Of a DNA stretch of 56,802 nucleotides, positions 22,456 through 30,879 are shown one piece after another (within the stretch, counting starts at the first letter, position 1; every line of letters begins with the position of its first letter). Source of the DNA: a virus. The stretch is from IMG/VR virus record IMGVR_UViG_3300049053_000110, positions 1 to 56,802 of that record. One strand, written 5' to 3'. Both the position numbers and the translations under genes were made by a program. The notes beneath the pieces are model-generated. The model did not search any database and had not been told where the DNA came from. It saw only the letters and a list, made by a program, of their open reading frames with translations.

Positions 22456-24057
22456 TTGGCCGAATGGCGCAAACCTGGTGGATGGAAACATTTCGCAAGG
22501 ATAGTGCTTGGCGTGAACCTCGATCCTGAACAGGAAGAGATACTCGATGCCGTTCAAATGCATAGCGCTGTGTCGGTTGCTTCCGGTACCGGTAGGGGCA
22601 AAGACTTCGTGGCCGCAGTTGCGGCAATGTGTTTTTTATACCTCACTCCAAAATGGAATGAGAAAGGCGAGCTGGTAGAAAACACCAAGGTAGCCATGAC
22701 AGCACCAACAGGCAGGCAGGTTAAGAACATCATGTTTGCCGAAATCTCACGCATGTTCAACCGGGCCAAGTTCTTACCAGGCAGGCTTACTGGCAATGAT
22801 ATAAGAACAGAAGATGCAGAATGGTTCTTAACAGGCTTCAAGGCCGATGATCATAATACAGAGGCATGGACCGGCTTCCACGCAGTAAATACATTCTTTG
22901 TAGTTACCGAGGCGAGCGGTATGCCCGAACTAATCTTCAATGCCATTGAAGGAAACCTGCAAGGCAATTCACGGATATTGATTGTGTTTAACCCCAACGT
23001 TTCCACCGGCTATGCCGCAGCTTCACAAAGGTCAAAGCATTGGAGGCATTTTAGGCTCGACTCACTCACGGCGCCAAACGTGGTGTATCACAAAGAGATT
23101 GCGGCAGGTACCTACAAAGCTATTCCCGCCCAGGTGGACCACAAATGGGTAAAGGATAGGGTTGAAAAATGGTGCATGCCCATTGCCCAAAGCGATTATA
23201 ATGAAGGCAAGGGAGATTTTTATTTTGAGATTGACGGCATAAACAGGCTATGGAGGCCAAACGATTTGTTCCGCGTGAAAGTCCGGGGCATGTTCCCCGA
23301 AGTCGGCGAAGATGTGCTCGTACCGCTCCACTGGATAGAGCTTGCCAATGACAATTGGCGGGAACACATGGAACAAGGATGGTCACACAAACACAAAGCC
23401 CTTCGCCTTGGCTCTGATATCGCCGGAATGGGAACAGATTCTACTTGTCACTGCTACCGGTTTGGAAGTTTTGTAAAAGAGTTTCGTTCTATCCACTCAG
23501 GAGGCACGGCAAACCACATGCAATCGGCAGGGCATATAGTTTCTGAATTACGTGCAAACACCTCAGAAACAATGCTTGCCCAGTCGTTCATAGATACAAT
23601 TGGCGAAGGTGCCGGCGCTTACTCCCGGGTGCTGGAAGTGTTGGAAGATGATGATATACTTGAAGTAGATAACCAGGTGCACAGCGTAAAGGCGGGAGAG
23701 CGGGCAGAGTATGAAGGCTCAGAGCTTACAGACTCCACCGGCCAATACTATTTTAAAAACATGCGAGCCTTCCTTTATTGGGCAATCCGCGAATGGCTCA
23801 ACCCTGTAAACAAGCACAAGCCATGCCTTCCACCCGATGATGAACTTGCTCAGGAACTAACAGAAACAAAGTGGAAGCTACTTAGTAACGGTATGATTCA
23901 GATTGAGCCGAAGGAAGAACTTAAAGCAAGGATTTCCCGCTCACCGGACAAAGCAGATTCTCTTTCACTCACATTTTACCCATCCGAGGACATACACCGC
24001 AAGGCAAGTCTATCGGGCAATAAAAAAGAAACATCTATTTGGAACAACTTTCAATAA
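22456..24057 (+). CDS. terL: Terminase large subunit
   Basis: A 533-residue packaging motor. ATPase: Walker A S-G-T-G-R-G-K-D at 43-50; Walker B-like F-F-V-V-T-E-A-S-G around 145-160. The C-terminal RNase H-like nuclease shows G-S-D-I-A-G-M-G-T-D near residue 315, D-T-I-G-E-G-A-G near 380 and S-P-D-K-A-D-S near 500. The frame has no ATG; it starts at the only candidate, TTG 22456, and is open upstream to 22408. It would cut and translocate concatemeric DNA into the prohead with the portal as docking site. Only 19 nt separate it from the small subunit gene. Confidence 0.92.
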   Translation: MAEWRKPGGWKHFARIVLGVNLDPEQEEILDAVQMHSAVSVASGTGRGKDFVAAVAAMCFLYLTPKWNEKGELVENTKVAMTAPTGRQVKNIMFAEISRMFNRAKFLPGRLTGNDIRTEDAEWFLTGFKADDHNTEAWTGFHAVNTFFVVTEASGMPELIFNAIEGNLQGNSRILIVFNPNVSTGYAAASQRSKHWRHFRLDSLTAPNVVYHKEIAAGTYKAIPAQVDHKWVKDRVEKWCMPIAQSDYNEGKGDFYFEIDGINRLWRPNDLFRVKVRGMFPEVGEDVLVPLHWIELANDNWREHMEQGWSHKHKALRLGSDIAGMGTDSTCHCYRFGSFVKEFRSIHSGGTANHMQSAGHIVSELRANTSETMLAQSFIDTIGEGAGAYSRVLEVLEDDDILEVDNQVHSVKAGERAEYEGSELTDSTGQYYFKNMRAFLYWAIREWLNPVNKHKPCLPPDDELAQELTETKWKLLSNGMIQIEPKEELKARISRSPDKADSLSLTFYPSEDIHRKASLSGNKKETSIWNNFQ

Positions 24058-24063
24058 ACCACC

Positions 24064-25461
24064 ATGAACAAACTCGAACTGGACCAACTCATTAAAGCAG
24101 GCGACTTTAATAAAGTAAAACAGGCGCTGGAAAACGAAAAGCCGGAAGATAACGGACTTGCTGATGCAAAAAAGCAGTACGATGTTAACGAACACGAAGT
24201 AATGAAGCGAGAGGATAAGATGATAACCACTAATTCAGGAAAAAAATTAGTGAAGCTGAATAAGATCGGCCTCGACTTCCAAGTACTTATTTCTTTCCGT
24301 CACGCAGCTATATTGTGTGCAAATAAAATACAGCTTCTCGCCACTCCGAAAGATGAAGCCGAAACTAATTACTTGCAGGTTATACAAAAGTCGTGGGATG
24401 ATAATAAGCTCGATTACAAAACCATGCAGTTGGCCGAAATGATGCTCAGCGAAACCGAGTGCGCAGAGCTATGGTATTTGGAAGATATCAAAGAAGATAA
24501 AACTTATTGGGCCAACACTCCAAATGAGGGAAGGCCATGGCGCATGCGTTCCGCTATCCTTGCATCATCAAGAGGCGACGAGCTTCTTCCATCCTATGAT
24601 GATAAAGACAACCTTATTGCTTTTGGCCGTGGCTTTAAAATAAAAGTGCAGGGAAAAGATGAGGAGCATTTTGATTTATATACCGACAAGACAATTTACA
24701 AATGCGTTGTTGGTGTTGGAGGCAAGTTGGAAGCAAAGCAAGAGAATAACCTTATTCAAAAAATACCGATTATTTATTTCAAGCAGGCAAAGACAGCATG
24801 GGCAAATGTTCAAACACTTATCAGCCGGCTTGAGTTGCTGCTATCAAAATGGGGTGACATTAACGACTATAACGGATCTCCGATATTGGTAGGTCAGGGA
24901 AAAATAAAAGGCTTGGCCGAGAAGGGAGAGGATGGTAAAGTGTTCGAGATTGAAAAAGGCGGCAAGCTCGAATACCTGTCATGGGATCACGCACCGGAAA
25001 GTATTAAGAATGAGATTGAAACGCTAATTCGTTTGATCTATGTGCTGAGCAATACACCGGACGTTTCATTTGAAAACATGAAAGGGCTTGGTGCCACTTC
25101 CGGCTTTGCACTGGAAATGATGTTTATGGATGCTCACATGAAAGCCGCAAAGACTGAGGGCACATTTGGCGAAGGAATACAGCGCCGTATCAATTTCCTG
25201 AAACACTCAATGGCTCACATCAATGTAAAGTTTGGCAAGAACACGGCGCTAAGCATTAAGCCAAAATTTGAATACTTCATGCCGAAGAACATTAGTGAAA
25301 TGATTGACATACTCACTACTGCAGTACAGGGGGGCATCATGAGTAAAGAGACAGCTGTTTCGCAAAACCCATTGGTGAAAGAACCGGCGAAAGAGCTGGA
25401 AAGAATCAAAGCCGAGCAACCCACCGATGCAGAGAAATTGAATAATGATTTAAACGATTAG
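24064..25461 (+). CDS. Portal protein (SPP1 Gp6-like)
   Basis: A 465-residue protein in the portal position after terL. It shows the SPP1-family portal pattern: an acidic N-terminal region, a beta-rich wing, a helical stem region (I-S-R-L-E-L-L-L-S-K-W-G-D-I-N-D-Y-N, residues about 255-275) and a C-terminal helical crown with charged end. It forms the dodecameric ring at the capsid vertex through which DNA enters and to which the neck attaches. It follows terL with a 6-nt gap. Confidence 0.85.
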   Translation: MNKLELDQLIKAGDFNKVKQALENEKPEDNGLADAKKQYDVNEHEVMKREDKMITTNSGKKLVKLNKIGLDFQVLISFRHAAILCANKIQLLATPKDEAETNYLQVIQKSWDDNKLDYKTMQLAEMMLSETECAELWYLEDIKEDKTYWANTPNEGRPWRMRSAILASSRGDELLPSYDDKDNLIAFGRGFKIKVQGKDEEHFDLYTDKTIYKCVVGVGGKLEAKQENNLIQKIPIIYFKQAKTAWANVQTLISRLELLLSKWGDINDYNGSPILVGQGKIKGLAEKGEDGKVFEIEKGGKLEYLSWDHAPESIKNEIETLIRLIYVLSNTPDVSFENMKGLGATSGFALEMMFMDAHMKAAKTEGTFGEGIQRRINFLKHSMAHINVKFGKNTALSIKPKFEYFMPKNISEMIDILTTAVQGGIMSKETAVSQNPLVKEPAKELERIKAEQPTDAEKLNNDLND

Positions 25462-25462
25462 T

Positions 25463-25705
25463 ATGAAGTATAAACTTGTCATAGGCTATTTAGTGGGGCA
25501 GAAGCGAACGGGAACAACAAGGGAATTTGTTCCTTCCACAACCGAGGAGCTAACGGAGCCTGAAGCAATAAAAAGAATGTCTGCTTTATTCTCATCAAGC
25601 CCCACGCTGAACTTTAAGATAGAAAGCTTTTTATCTACAGAAGATAAACCCAAAACTGTGTTGCTTGGTGAAAATCAGGGATGGCGCATTTATAAACTCA
25701 ATTAA
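25463..25705 (+). CDS. Small hypothetical protein of head operon
   Basis: An 80-residue protein, one base after the portal stop. It contains a basic N-terminal segment and a short beta-rich tail (V-L-L-G-E-N-Q-G-W-R-I-Y-K-L). No family is recognised; its place suggests a minor head or assembly protein. Confidence 0.5.
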   Translation: MKYKLVIGYLVGQKRTGTTREFVPSTTEELTEPEAIKRMSALFSSSPTLNFKIESFLSTEDKPKTVLLGENQGWRIYKLN

Positions 25706-25710
25706 TTTTT

Positions 25711-26124
25711 ATGCTACCAGTAGATTTTAAACATAGAAACCTTGTACTCGGAAAGCCTCAGAGCATGACCGATGAAGAGTGTATGTCTCTTCCTGTGTGG
25801 TTCGATGGGAAAGGAAGGTTTATAAGCAAATGGGTATTGAATAAGGAAGAGCGGGAGTTAATTGCCAAGACAGGCGAAATATATTTTTCAATTGCAAGTT
25901 GTGCCCACCCACCAATTGAGCCAATGGTTGAAAGCCCATTCGATGAAAGTTTAGAAACTGCTAAACCAAGCGACAGGGTCCGTGCAACAATCCGGTTGCC
26001 AAAAGAGCAGACCGCCGAAGTGGAGGGAACCATTCAGGACCGCAACGGGTTAATCGTTCTTGTTACTGATGAAGATAAAATTGAAGTTCCTTTTTACGCA
26101 TGCATTGAAGCCTATTTCATCTGA
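25711..26124 (+). CDS. Hypothetical protein of head operon
   Basis: A 137-residue protein beginning with L-G-K-P-x-x-M-T-D-E-E-C-x-S-L-P-V, a motif I associate with proteins of Bacteroidota phage and conjugative elements. The C-terminal half is beta-rich. The function is unknown. Its stop overlaps the next start by one base (TGATG). Confidence 0.5.
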   Translation: MLPVDFKHRNLVLGKPQSMTDEECMSLPVWFDGKGRFISKWVLNKEERELIAKTGEIYFSIASCAHPPIEPMVESPFDESLETAKPSDRVRATIRLPKEQTAEVEGTIQDRNGLIVLVTDEDKIEVPFYACIEAYFI

Positions 26125-26321
26125 TGTGCGCCAAAGTACCATATCGCACAAAGCAGGAAGCCCGTGAAGTTGCACAAGGCATGGGTAGGAATGGCAGGGG
26201 AAAAATGAATGTGTATTGGTGTGAAGTCTGTGAATGCTGGCATATACACACCGCTGGTAAGTGTAAGGTGAAGCGGAGTAGTTATAAAGACAAGTATCCT
26301 TTCAAGTTTAAAAATAAATAA
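26124..26321 (+). CDS. Small zinc-ribbon-like protein
   Basis: A 65-residue basic protein with C-E-V-C-E-C-W-H-I-H at 33-42 and Cys47, a probable zinc site. Basic flanks suggest DNA or RNA binding. It sits in the packaging/head operon, with a one-base overlap with both neighbours. The function is unknown. Confidence 0.55.
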   Translation: MCAKVPYRTKQEAREVAQGMGRNGRGKMNVYWCEVCECWHIHTAGKCKVKRSSYKDKYPFKFKNK

Positions 26322-26539
26322 TGACAAACTATTACTGCACTTGCCAACGTAGAGTTTTAAGTCACGGTGCAAAGTGCCGATGCATCCTTGTTCAATTTGC
26401 TTCATCATATATGACTGTATGGCGCGGCATAGATGCTTTTGGGGTGCCAGAGAGAAGCGAAATACTTTGTGTGAATGGATTAAACGAACCTGTTGCCGCA
26501 ATCAAAAACCCAATTATAAAAAATCAACCTCCTTACTAA
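26321..26539 (+). CDS. Small hypothetical protein
   Basis: A 72-residue protein with four Cys near the N-terminus (Y-C-T-C, K-C-R-C). The ATG overlaps the previous stop by one base and its stop overlaps the next ATG by one base, which supports translation of this frame over the alternative long frame from 26374. Confidence 0.5.
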   Translation: MTNYYCTCQRRVLSHGAKCRCILVQFASSYMTVWRGIDAFGVPERSEILCVNGLNEPVAAIKNPIIKNQPPY

Positions 26540-26820
26540 TGCAAAAACAATCAGTCGCTCACGTTCTATCCGGAATGACAGAAGAGCAACACGCAGAACT
26601 ATTTGCCACAGCAAAAAAGACATTGGGCATTGCCGAAACCAATGCGAAGTATGAAATACCTACGGACAAAGTGGATGAGATCGGCAAGTATCTTTTGAAA
26701 ACACAAAAGAATCATCCTGACTGGAAAAAAGATAAGGTGATGCGCAAAGCGGCTGAACATTTCAAACTCAAAAAGAAAATTCCGGTTATACCCGATGATG
26801 GGAATATTAGTAATCAGTAA
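26539..26820 (+). CDS. Small helical hypothetical protein of head operon
   Basis: A 93-residue helical, basic protein. The ATG at 26539 overlaps the previous stop; an upstream frame from 26374 would overlap the neighbour strongly and is rejected. No family is recognised. Confidence 0.5.
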   Translation: MQKQSVAHVLSGMTEEQHAELFATAKKTLGIAETNAKYEIPTDKVDEIGKYLLKTQKNHPDWKKDKVMRKAAEHFKLKKKIPVIPDDGNISNQ

Positions 26821-26831
26821 AACTTTATATC

Positions 26832-27236
26832 ATGCTAACAACAATTATTTGCACAACGAGCATTTTGCTCAACCTATTGCTTGTATTCGCAATCCGATAC
26901 TTGTTTAAAAACTATTATCCCAAAAAAGTAAATAATTCCGCTATGCATCTTCGTAGGGCATGTTACATGGTGCTTCAAGATGGGAGGTGGTCAGCCTACA
27001 CGGATAAGGGAGAACCCGTGCCGGGAATTAAGAAAGGGTCGGTGTGGATTTCTCAAGGCAAGGAAACTCTGAATGTTTGTTCACTTGAATTTTATGTAAA
27101 CATTTGCGGAAGTAAGGAGGAAATGTATCTCAGAATAAAACAAAGGGAAGAAAAGGAAAACGAGCGATTAAATATTACTAATCCCTTTTTACCCGGTTCT
27201 TACCAAGCAAACGAAATATCACCTAAGCAACATTGA
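26832..27236 (+). CDS. Membrane-anchored hypothetical protein
   Basis: A 134-residue protein with one hydrophobic N-terminal helix at about residues 4-24, followed by a soluble domain with a beta-rich core and a charged C-terminus. It is predicted to be a single-pass inner membrane protein, unusual inside a head operon. It overlaps the head gene by 4 nt (TTGA). Confidence 0.5.
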   Translation: MLTTIICTTSILLNLLLVFAIRYLFKNYYPKKVNNSAMHLRRACYMVLQDGRWSAYTDKGEPVPGIKKGSVWISQGKETLNVCSLEFYVNICGSKEEMYLRIKQREEKENERLNITNPFLPGSYQANEISPKQH

Positions 27237-28276
27237 TCGACTACAAAAAATATGAAGAGCGACTTATCCGCAATATCCTCAAGCAACATGAGGCTGTCCG
27301 TGCTATATACGGGGAAGCCATCAATGAAATAACTTTCACCGCAGCTAAGTACACCTATAAAGGCAAGGTGTTCGACCTCAATAAATACCCTGCACTGAAA
27401 ATAAAAGTAGATACTGCATTAAAGCAAATGCATGGTAGTATCTACTCCGTTTCTGTCAATGGTATAAAAGAGTCGTGGGATTTAGGCAACGAGAAAAATA
27501 ATGTGCTGATCGATCAACGGCTCAAAGGCCGCTCTGTTACTCCAAAGGCAAAGCAAATCCTTTACGACCCGAACACCAGTGCATTAAAATCATTCACCAA
27601 TAGAAGGCGTGACGGCCTCGGCTTAAGCGATAGGGTATGGAAAGGCCTGAAGCCATTTAACAATGAGCTGGAGCATGGCCTTGCTCTCGGTATTGGCAAA
27701 GGTCAGTCAGCAAAAGAAATGGCGAGGGAATTACAGAAGCATCTTAAAAATCCAGATGAATTATTTCGCAAGGTCCGCAATGCAAAAGGCGAACTGGAAT
27801 TATCGCAAAGGGCAAAGAACTTCCACCCTGGCCGCGGTGTGTACCGTTCATCTTATCAAAATGCTTTGCGGCTCACAGCAAGCGAAACAAATATAGCATA
27901 TAGAACGAGCGATCATGAGCGGTGGAAAGTGTCGCCAACGGTTTCAGCTATTGAAGTAAAGCTCTCGGACGCTCACCCGACGAGAGATATTTGCGATCAC
28001 TTAGTTGGTAAGTATCCAAAGGACTATAAGCATGTAGGGTTCCACACAAGGTGTTTATGTTATGCTATTCCAATCCTTACTAGCGATGCAGATTTTGACA
28101 GGCAGTTAGATGCAATCTTTAATGATGAAGAGCCGGGCAATCCAATGAGTGTAAAGAAGGTGCCAGGCAATGCGACCAAGTGGATGAAGGCGAATGCAGA
28201 GAAGTTGCAAGGATATAAATCACTTCCTTATTTTATTCGTGATAATCCGCAGTATTATGGAAAGTATTTTGATTAA
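27233..28276 (+). CDS. Mu F-like minor head protein
   Basis: A 347-residue protein with a Phage_Mu_F / SPP1 gp7 head morphogenesis domain in the C-terminal half: T-A-S-E-T-N-I-A-Y-R-T-S-D, followed by H-P-T-R-D-I-C-D-H and H-T-R-C-L-C-Y-A-I-P-I. The N-terminal half is helical and basic. Such proteins are packaged in small numbers and help ejection or portal-associated assembly. The start is a TTG overlapping the preceding TGA (TTGA); no ATG lies near the N-terminus. Confidence 0.8.
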   Translation: MIDYKKYEERLIRNILKQHEAVRAIYGEAINEITFTAAKYTYKGKVFDLNKYPALKIKVDTALKQMHGSIYSVSVNGIKESWDLGNEKNNVLIDQRLKGRSVTPKAKQILYDPNTSALKSFTNRRRDGLGLSDRVWKGLKPFNNELEHGLALGIGKGQSAKEMARELQKHLKNPDELFRKVRNAKGELELSQRAKNFHPGRGVYRSSYQNALRLTASETNIAYRTSDHERWKVSPTVSAIEVKLSDAHPTRDICDHLVGKYPKDYKHVGFHTRCLCYAIPILTSDADFDRQLDAIFNDEEPGNPMSVKKVPGNATKWMKANAEKLQGYKSLPYFIRDNPQYYGKYFD

Positions 28277-28285
28277 GTTTGCTAT

Positions 28286-28690
28286 ATGAAATATACCAGA
28301 GAACAGGTGTCAAAGTTTAATGGCTATATTCCTAAAATGGAACCCATGCAAGAAGAAAAATTATCCACAGAAACACAATTGAACTGGAATGATATAAGAC
28401 TTAATAATCTTATTCAAAAGTATAATAGCGAAATAGTAAAAGCTGAATTGTGGATGTGGTTCGAGGATGGGTTTTCACCAATTCCTTTAACTCCTGAAAT
28501 ATTGGAGAAGGCGGGGTTTAAGAAACAAAGCAGCGGTTACAGAAGGCTAAATAACATCATACTTATGTATGATAATGATGATAATTGTTGGCTTCTAAAA
28601 GGTCATCCGTTTTTTAAATTTCAATCCCTACACCAACTCCAAAACCTTTATCATTCACTCACCGGCAAAGAGCTGGAAATTAACCTATAA
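28286..28690 (+). CDS. Hypothetical protein
   Basis: A 134-residue protein containing P-I-P-L-T-P-E-I-L-E-K-A-G-F and H-Q-L-Q-N-L-Y-H-S-L-T-G-K-E-L, typical of small Bacteroidota phage proteins with unknown role. It is soluble and acidic. It is followed 9 nt later by another small gene. Confidence 0.55.
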   Translation: MKYTREQVSKFNGYIPKMEPMQEEKLSTETQLNWNDIRLNNLIQKYNSEIVKAELWMWFEDGFSPIPLTPEILEKAGFKKQSSGYRRLNNIILMYDNDDNCWLLKGHPFFKFQSLHQLQNLYHSLTGKELEINL

Positions 28691-28699
28691 GTTAAGTTT

Positions 28700-28993
28700 A
28701 TGGTTGTAAGCGCGGAAATAAAAAAACTGATAAAGGCAATTGTCAATTTTGATATATCTACATTAACAGCCATTAAACACGAGGCTGAGTTGAACTATAT
28801 AGCCGAATGCCTGAATACAGATAGGGAGAGCGTGACAAAATTTGTTCAAGAAAATAAAATCGGGTACGATGGCCTGAAACATTTTGCCGCAGCCATAGGT
28901 CGCTTTCCAACACAAGAAGAAATTAAGTTTATTCAAGCGGGCGTTACTCCATGGATGATTGATAGACTGATGCACGGTAAGCCTATAAGTTGA
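28700..28993 (+). CDS. Small hypothetical protein, possible HTH
   Basis: A 97-residue helical protein. The stretch A-E-C-L-N-T-D-R-E-S-V-T-K-F-V-Q could be the turn of a helix-turn-helix, but the call is weak. It lies between head and scaffold genes. Confidence 0.5.
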   Translation: MVVSAEIKKLIKAIVNFDISTLTAIKHEAELNYIAECLNTDRESVTKFVQENKIGYDGLKHFAAAIGRFPTQEEIKFIQAGVTPWMIDRLMHGKPIS

Positions 28994-28996
28994 TCC

Positions 28997-29206
28997 ATGA
29001 CCTACCAACAAGCAAAAAATAATTTACCGGAGTACATTACAGAGCAGGTGTTCAATAAACTGGTGGCTATGTTTTCAAAGCATGGCATTAACAGCTATTC
29101 AATAGAGAGGGGAGTGCTTTTGTTTCATGTCGGGAATGGAAATATTTTCAACGTGTCATTTGATTCGGTAAAAAAGAATGAGAGCTTTATTCTATCCTAC
29201 ACCTGA
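28997..29206 (+). CDS. Small hypothetical protein
   Basis: A 69-residue soluble protein with helical first half and beta-rich second half. No family is recognised. Its 3' end overlaps the minus-strand gene at 29192-29437 by 15 nt (convergent). Confidence 0.45.
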   Translation: MTYQQAKNNLPEYITEQVFNKLVAMFSKHGINSYSIERGVLLFHVGNGNIFNVSFDSVKKNESFILSYT

Positions 29207-29437
29207 ATCCTGACTATTATCAGCATACACCCACCCTACAGCTTCCACGTACACAAACTTCACATGCTTCTCTGATTGCGTTGGCACATCACGGTAAGGA
29301 ATGTAACACACCGTATCGCCAGGCTTTGCATATAGTTCGATATAGTCCTTAGCTCTCTCAGCTAGTTCCCATTCTTCAAATTCTCCCATACGGTGCAGCA
29401 TATCGTCAAAGTAAGCCTTTGTTTGTAAGTATCGCAC
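29192..29437 (-). CDS. Lone minus-strand hypothetical gene in late region
   Basis: An 81-codon frame on the opposite strand, in a place without any plus-strand gene (29207-29513). The product has the composition of a real protein: helical N-terminal F-E-E-W-E-L-A-E-R-A-K-D-Y-I, then a beta-rich V-C-Y-I-P-Y-R-D-V-P and V-E-A-V-G-W-V-Y. It starts with GTG (29437) or, more likely, the ATG at 29401; the palindrome at 29425-29444 covers the GTG. The function is unknown. It could be an independently expressed gene acquired by the phage. Confidence 0.5.
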   Translation of the reverse strand: MRYLQTKAYFDDMLHRMGEFEEWELAERAKDYIELYAKPGDTVCYIPYRDVPTQSEKHVKFVYVEAVGWVYADNSQDSGVG

Positions 29438-29447
29438 TACTTACACG
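29425..29447. promoter_or_regulatory. Palindromic element, copy 1
   Basis: GTAAGTA (29425-29431), 6-nt spacer, TACTTAC (29438-29444), followed by ACG. The same arrangement with another spacer occurs at 41542-41564. Both lie about 65-70 nt upstream of a plus-strand late gene (here 29514). A regulatory role is inferred. Confidence 0.5.
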
Positions 29448-29513
29448 GTTAAATTTTCTGCAAACAATCCCACACTATAGGTTTACAATCAAACTTAAAA
29501 GTTCTTTCCATTT

Positions 29514-30218
29514 ATGGCATTACTAGACAAGGTAAAGGCGCGACTGAAGGCTAAATACCCAGGCGTTGACTTATCCAAAAAAAGGCAAACCGCAATCGCG
29601 GCAAGACTTGCAAAAAAACTAAATGATGATTCAGAAGACAGCGAAGTCGATGAAGCGTTAGAGACTATTAATGAAATCACTCCTTTTATTGAAATAAAAA
29701 AGGATGATGACAGAGAGGCGTACTATAAGAAAAAACTTGAGGCCGCTTCTAAAAAAGGCTCTGATGAAATCGACGAGGAGGAAGAGGAACTTGAAGAAGG
29801 TTCTCCCACTTCGAAAGCTAAAAAACCAAAAACAAAGGATGACACTCCGGCATGGGCAAAAGCTCTTATGGAACGCTTGGAATCTGTTGAAAAGAAAAAC
29901 ACAGCAGCATCCATAGCAGAAAAGATAAATGCTCATCCAAAGCTTCAAGGCATTCCGGAAGCACGTCGAAAGATATTGCTGAAAGGGAAGTCTCAACCCG
30001 AAAAAGATGAAGATATTGATGCCTTCGTCGATGGAATTGAAGCGGACTACCTGGAGTTTAAACAATCCTTTGTTGACGAAGGCCTCGGCCAATCTTCTGC
30101 CACCATTTTAGGCCAGCAACAAAACAAAGAAGGCGTTTCGCTTGAGACAGCGCAATACATCGCTGCTAAAACCGATGCCTCTAAAGCTAGTGACTTAGGC
30201 GGGAAGAGACTTGAATAA
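29514..30218 (+). CDS. Scaffold-like protein
   Basis: A 234-residue protein that is highly charged and mostly helical: a basic N-terminal region, a glutamate-rich run (residues about 85-97) and lysine-rich linkers. Located just before decoration and major capsid genes, it fits a scaffolding protein which guides capsid assembly and leaves the prohead. There is no protease signature. The call is by position and composition. Confidence 0.6.
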   Translation: MALLDKVKARLKAKYPGVDLSKKRQTAIAARLAKKLNDDSEDSEVDEALETINEITPFIEIKKDDDREAYYKKKLEAASKKGSDEIDEEEEELEEGSPTSKAKKPKTKDDTPAWAKALMERLESVEKKNTAASIAEKINAHPKLQGIPEARRKILLKGKSQPEKDEDIDAFVDGIEADYLEFKQSFVDEGLGQSSATILGQQQNKEGVSLETAQYIAAKTDASKASDLGGKRLE

Positions 30219-30244
30219 TTCCTCACCACAAAAAAGCATGTTCC

Positions 30245-30820
30245 ATGCAAAATTATAAATCAACCGAGAGTGAAGTAGTTCTCGCGTTTACGAAGATTTT
30301 GGAAGATAGACCAGGTGGTATGACCGTTGCCGCGGCTAATCTTACGGCTGGTGATACAGTGAAGGCCGGCGCTATTGTCCGCAAAGACAGTAACGGGCTT
30401 TTTCATGTTATGAAAACTGCGGAACTGTATGCAAATGCTACTAACTCCGCGACAACGTACCAGGTAAAGAAAGGCCATCTATTTAAAGTAGGTGAATTTA
30501 TTGGCATCATCGGTGGTGTTTCCAAAACCATTACGGCAATAGATAGTACAACTAACACAACTCACGATGTGATTACTGTAGATGCTACTATCGGAACGGC
30601 CCTTACTGCCGGTGACGTGTTGGAGCAGGCTTCGTCTGCTTCAGCCACAAGCGCCCGCACGGGTACTCCTGTAGGTATGGTGGGAACTTCTTTGCTGATA
30701 ACAGCAAGTGATAACCACACCTCGCAGCTTGTGCTAAAAGGTACTGCCATCGCTGGCAATATACCTCCGGCAACAGCTACGCTGAAAGCATTGCTGCCTC
30801 AAATCACTTATGCTGTATAA
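30245..30820 (+). CDS. Head decoration/fibre-like protein
   Basis: A 191-residue protein rich in Thr, Ala, Ser, Gly and Val, with beta-rich repeats and few Cys. It stands 60 nt before the major capsid gene. The style and position suit a capsid decoration or head-fibre protein that binds the assembled shell. The first part R-P-G-G-M-T-V-A-A-A-N-L-T-A-G-D-T-V resembles the jelly-roll base of such proteins. Confidence 0.6.
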   Translation: MQNYKSTESEVVLAFTKILEDRPGGMTVAAANLTAGDTVKAGAIVRKDSNGLFHVMKTAELYANATNSATTYQVKKGHLFKVGEFIGIIGGVSKTITAIDSTTNTTHDVITVDATIGTALTAGDVLEQASSASATSARTGTPVGMVGTSLLITASDNHTSQLVLKGTAIAGNIPPATATLKALLPQITYAV

Positions 30821-30879
30821 GCTTGAGTGTTTAAGGCATTAGTTGGAAACCAAAAATCTTAAAGCAAAAATCGTTCGTA

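Noticed and set aside
26374-26538. Upstream extension of the small gene at 26539
   Set aside because: It would overlap almost the whole gene at 26321-26539, whose start and stop are both coupled by one-base overlaps to its neighbours.
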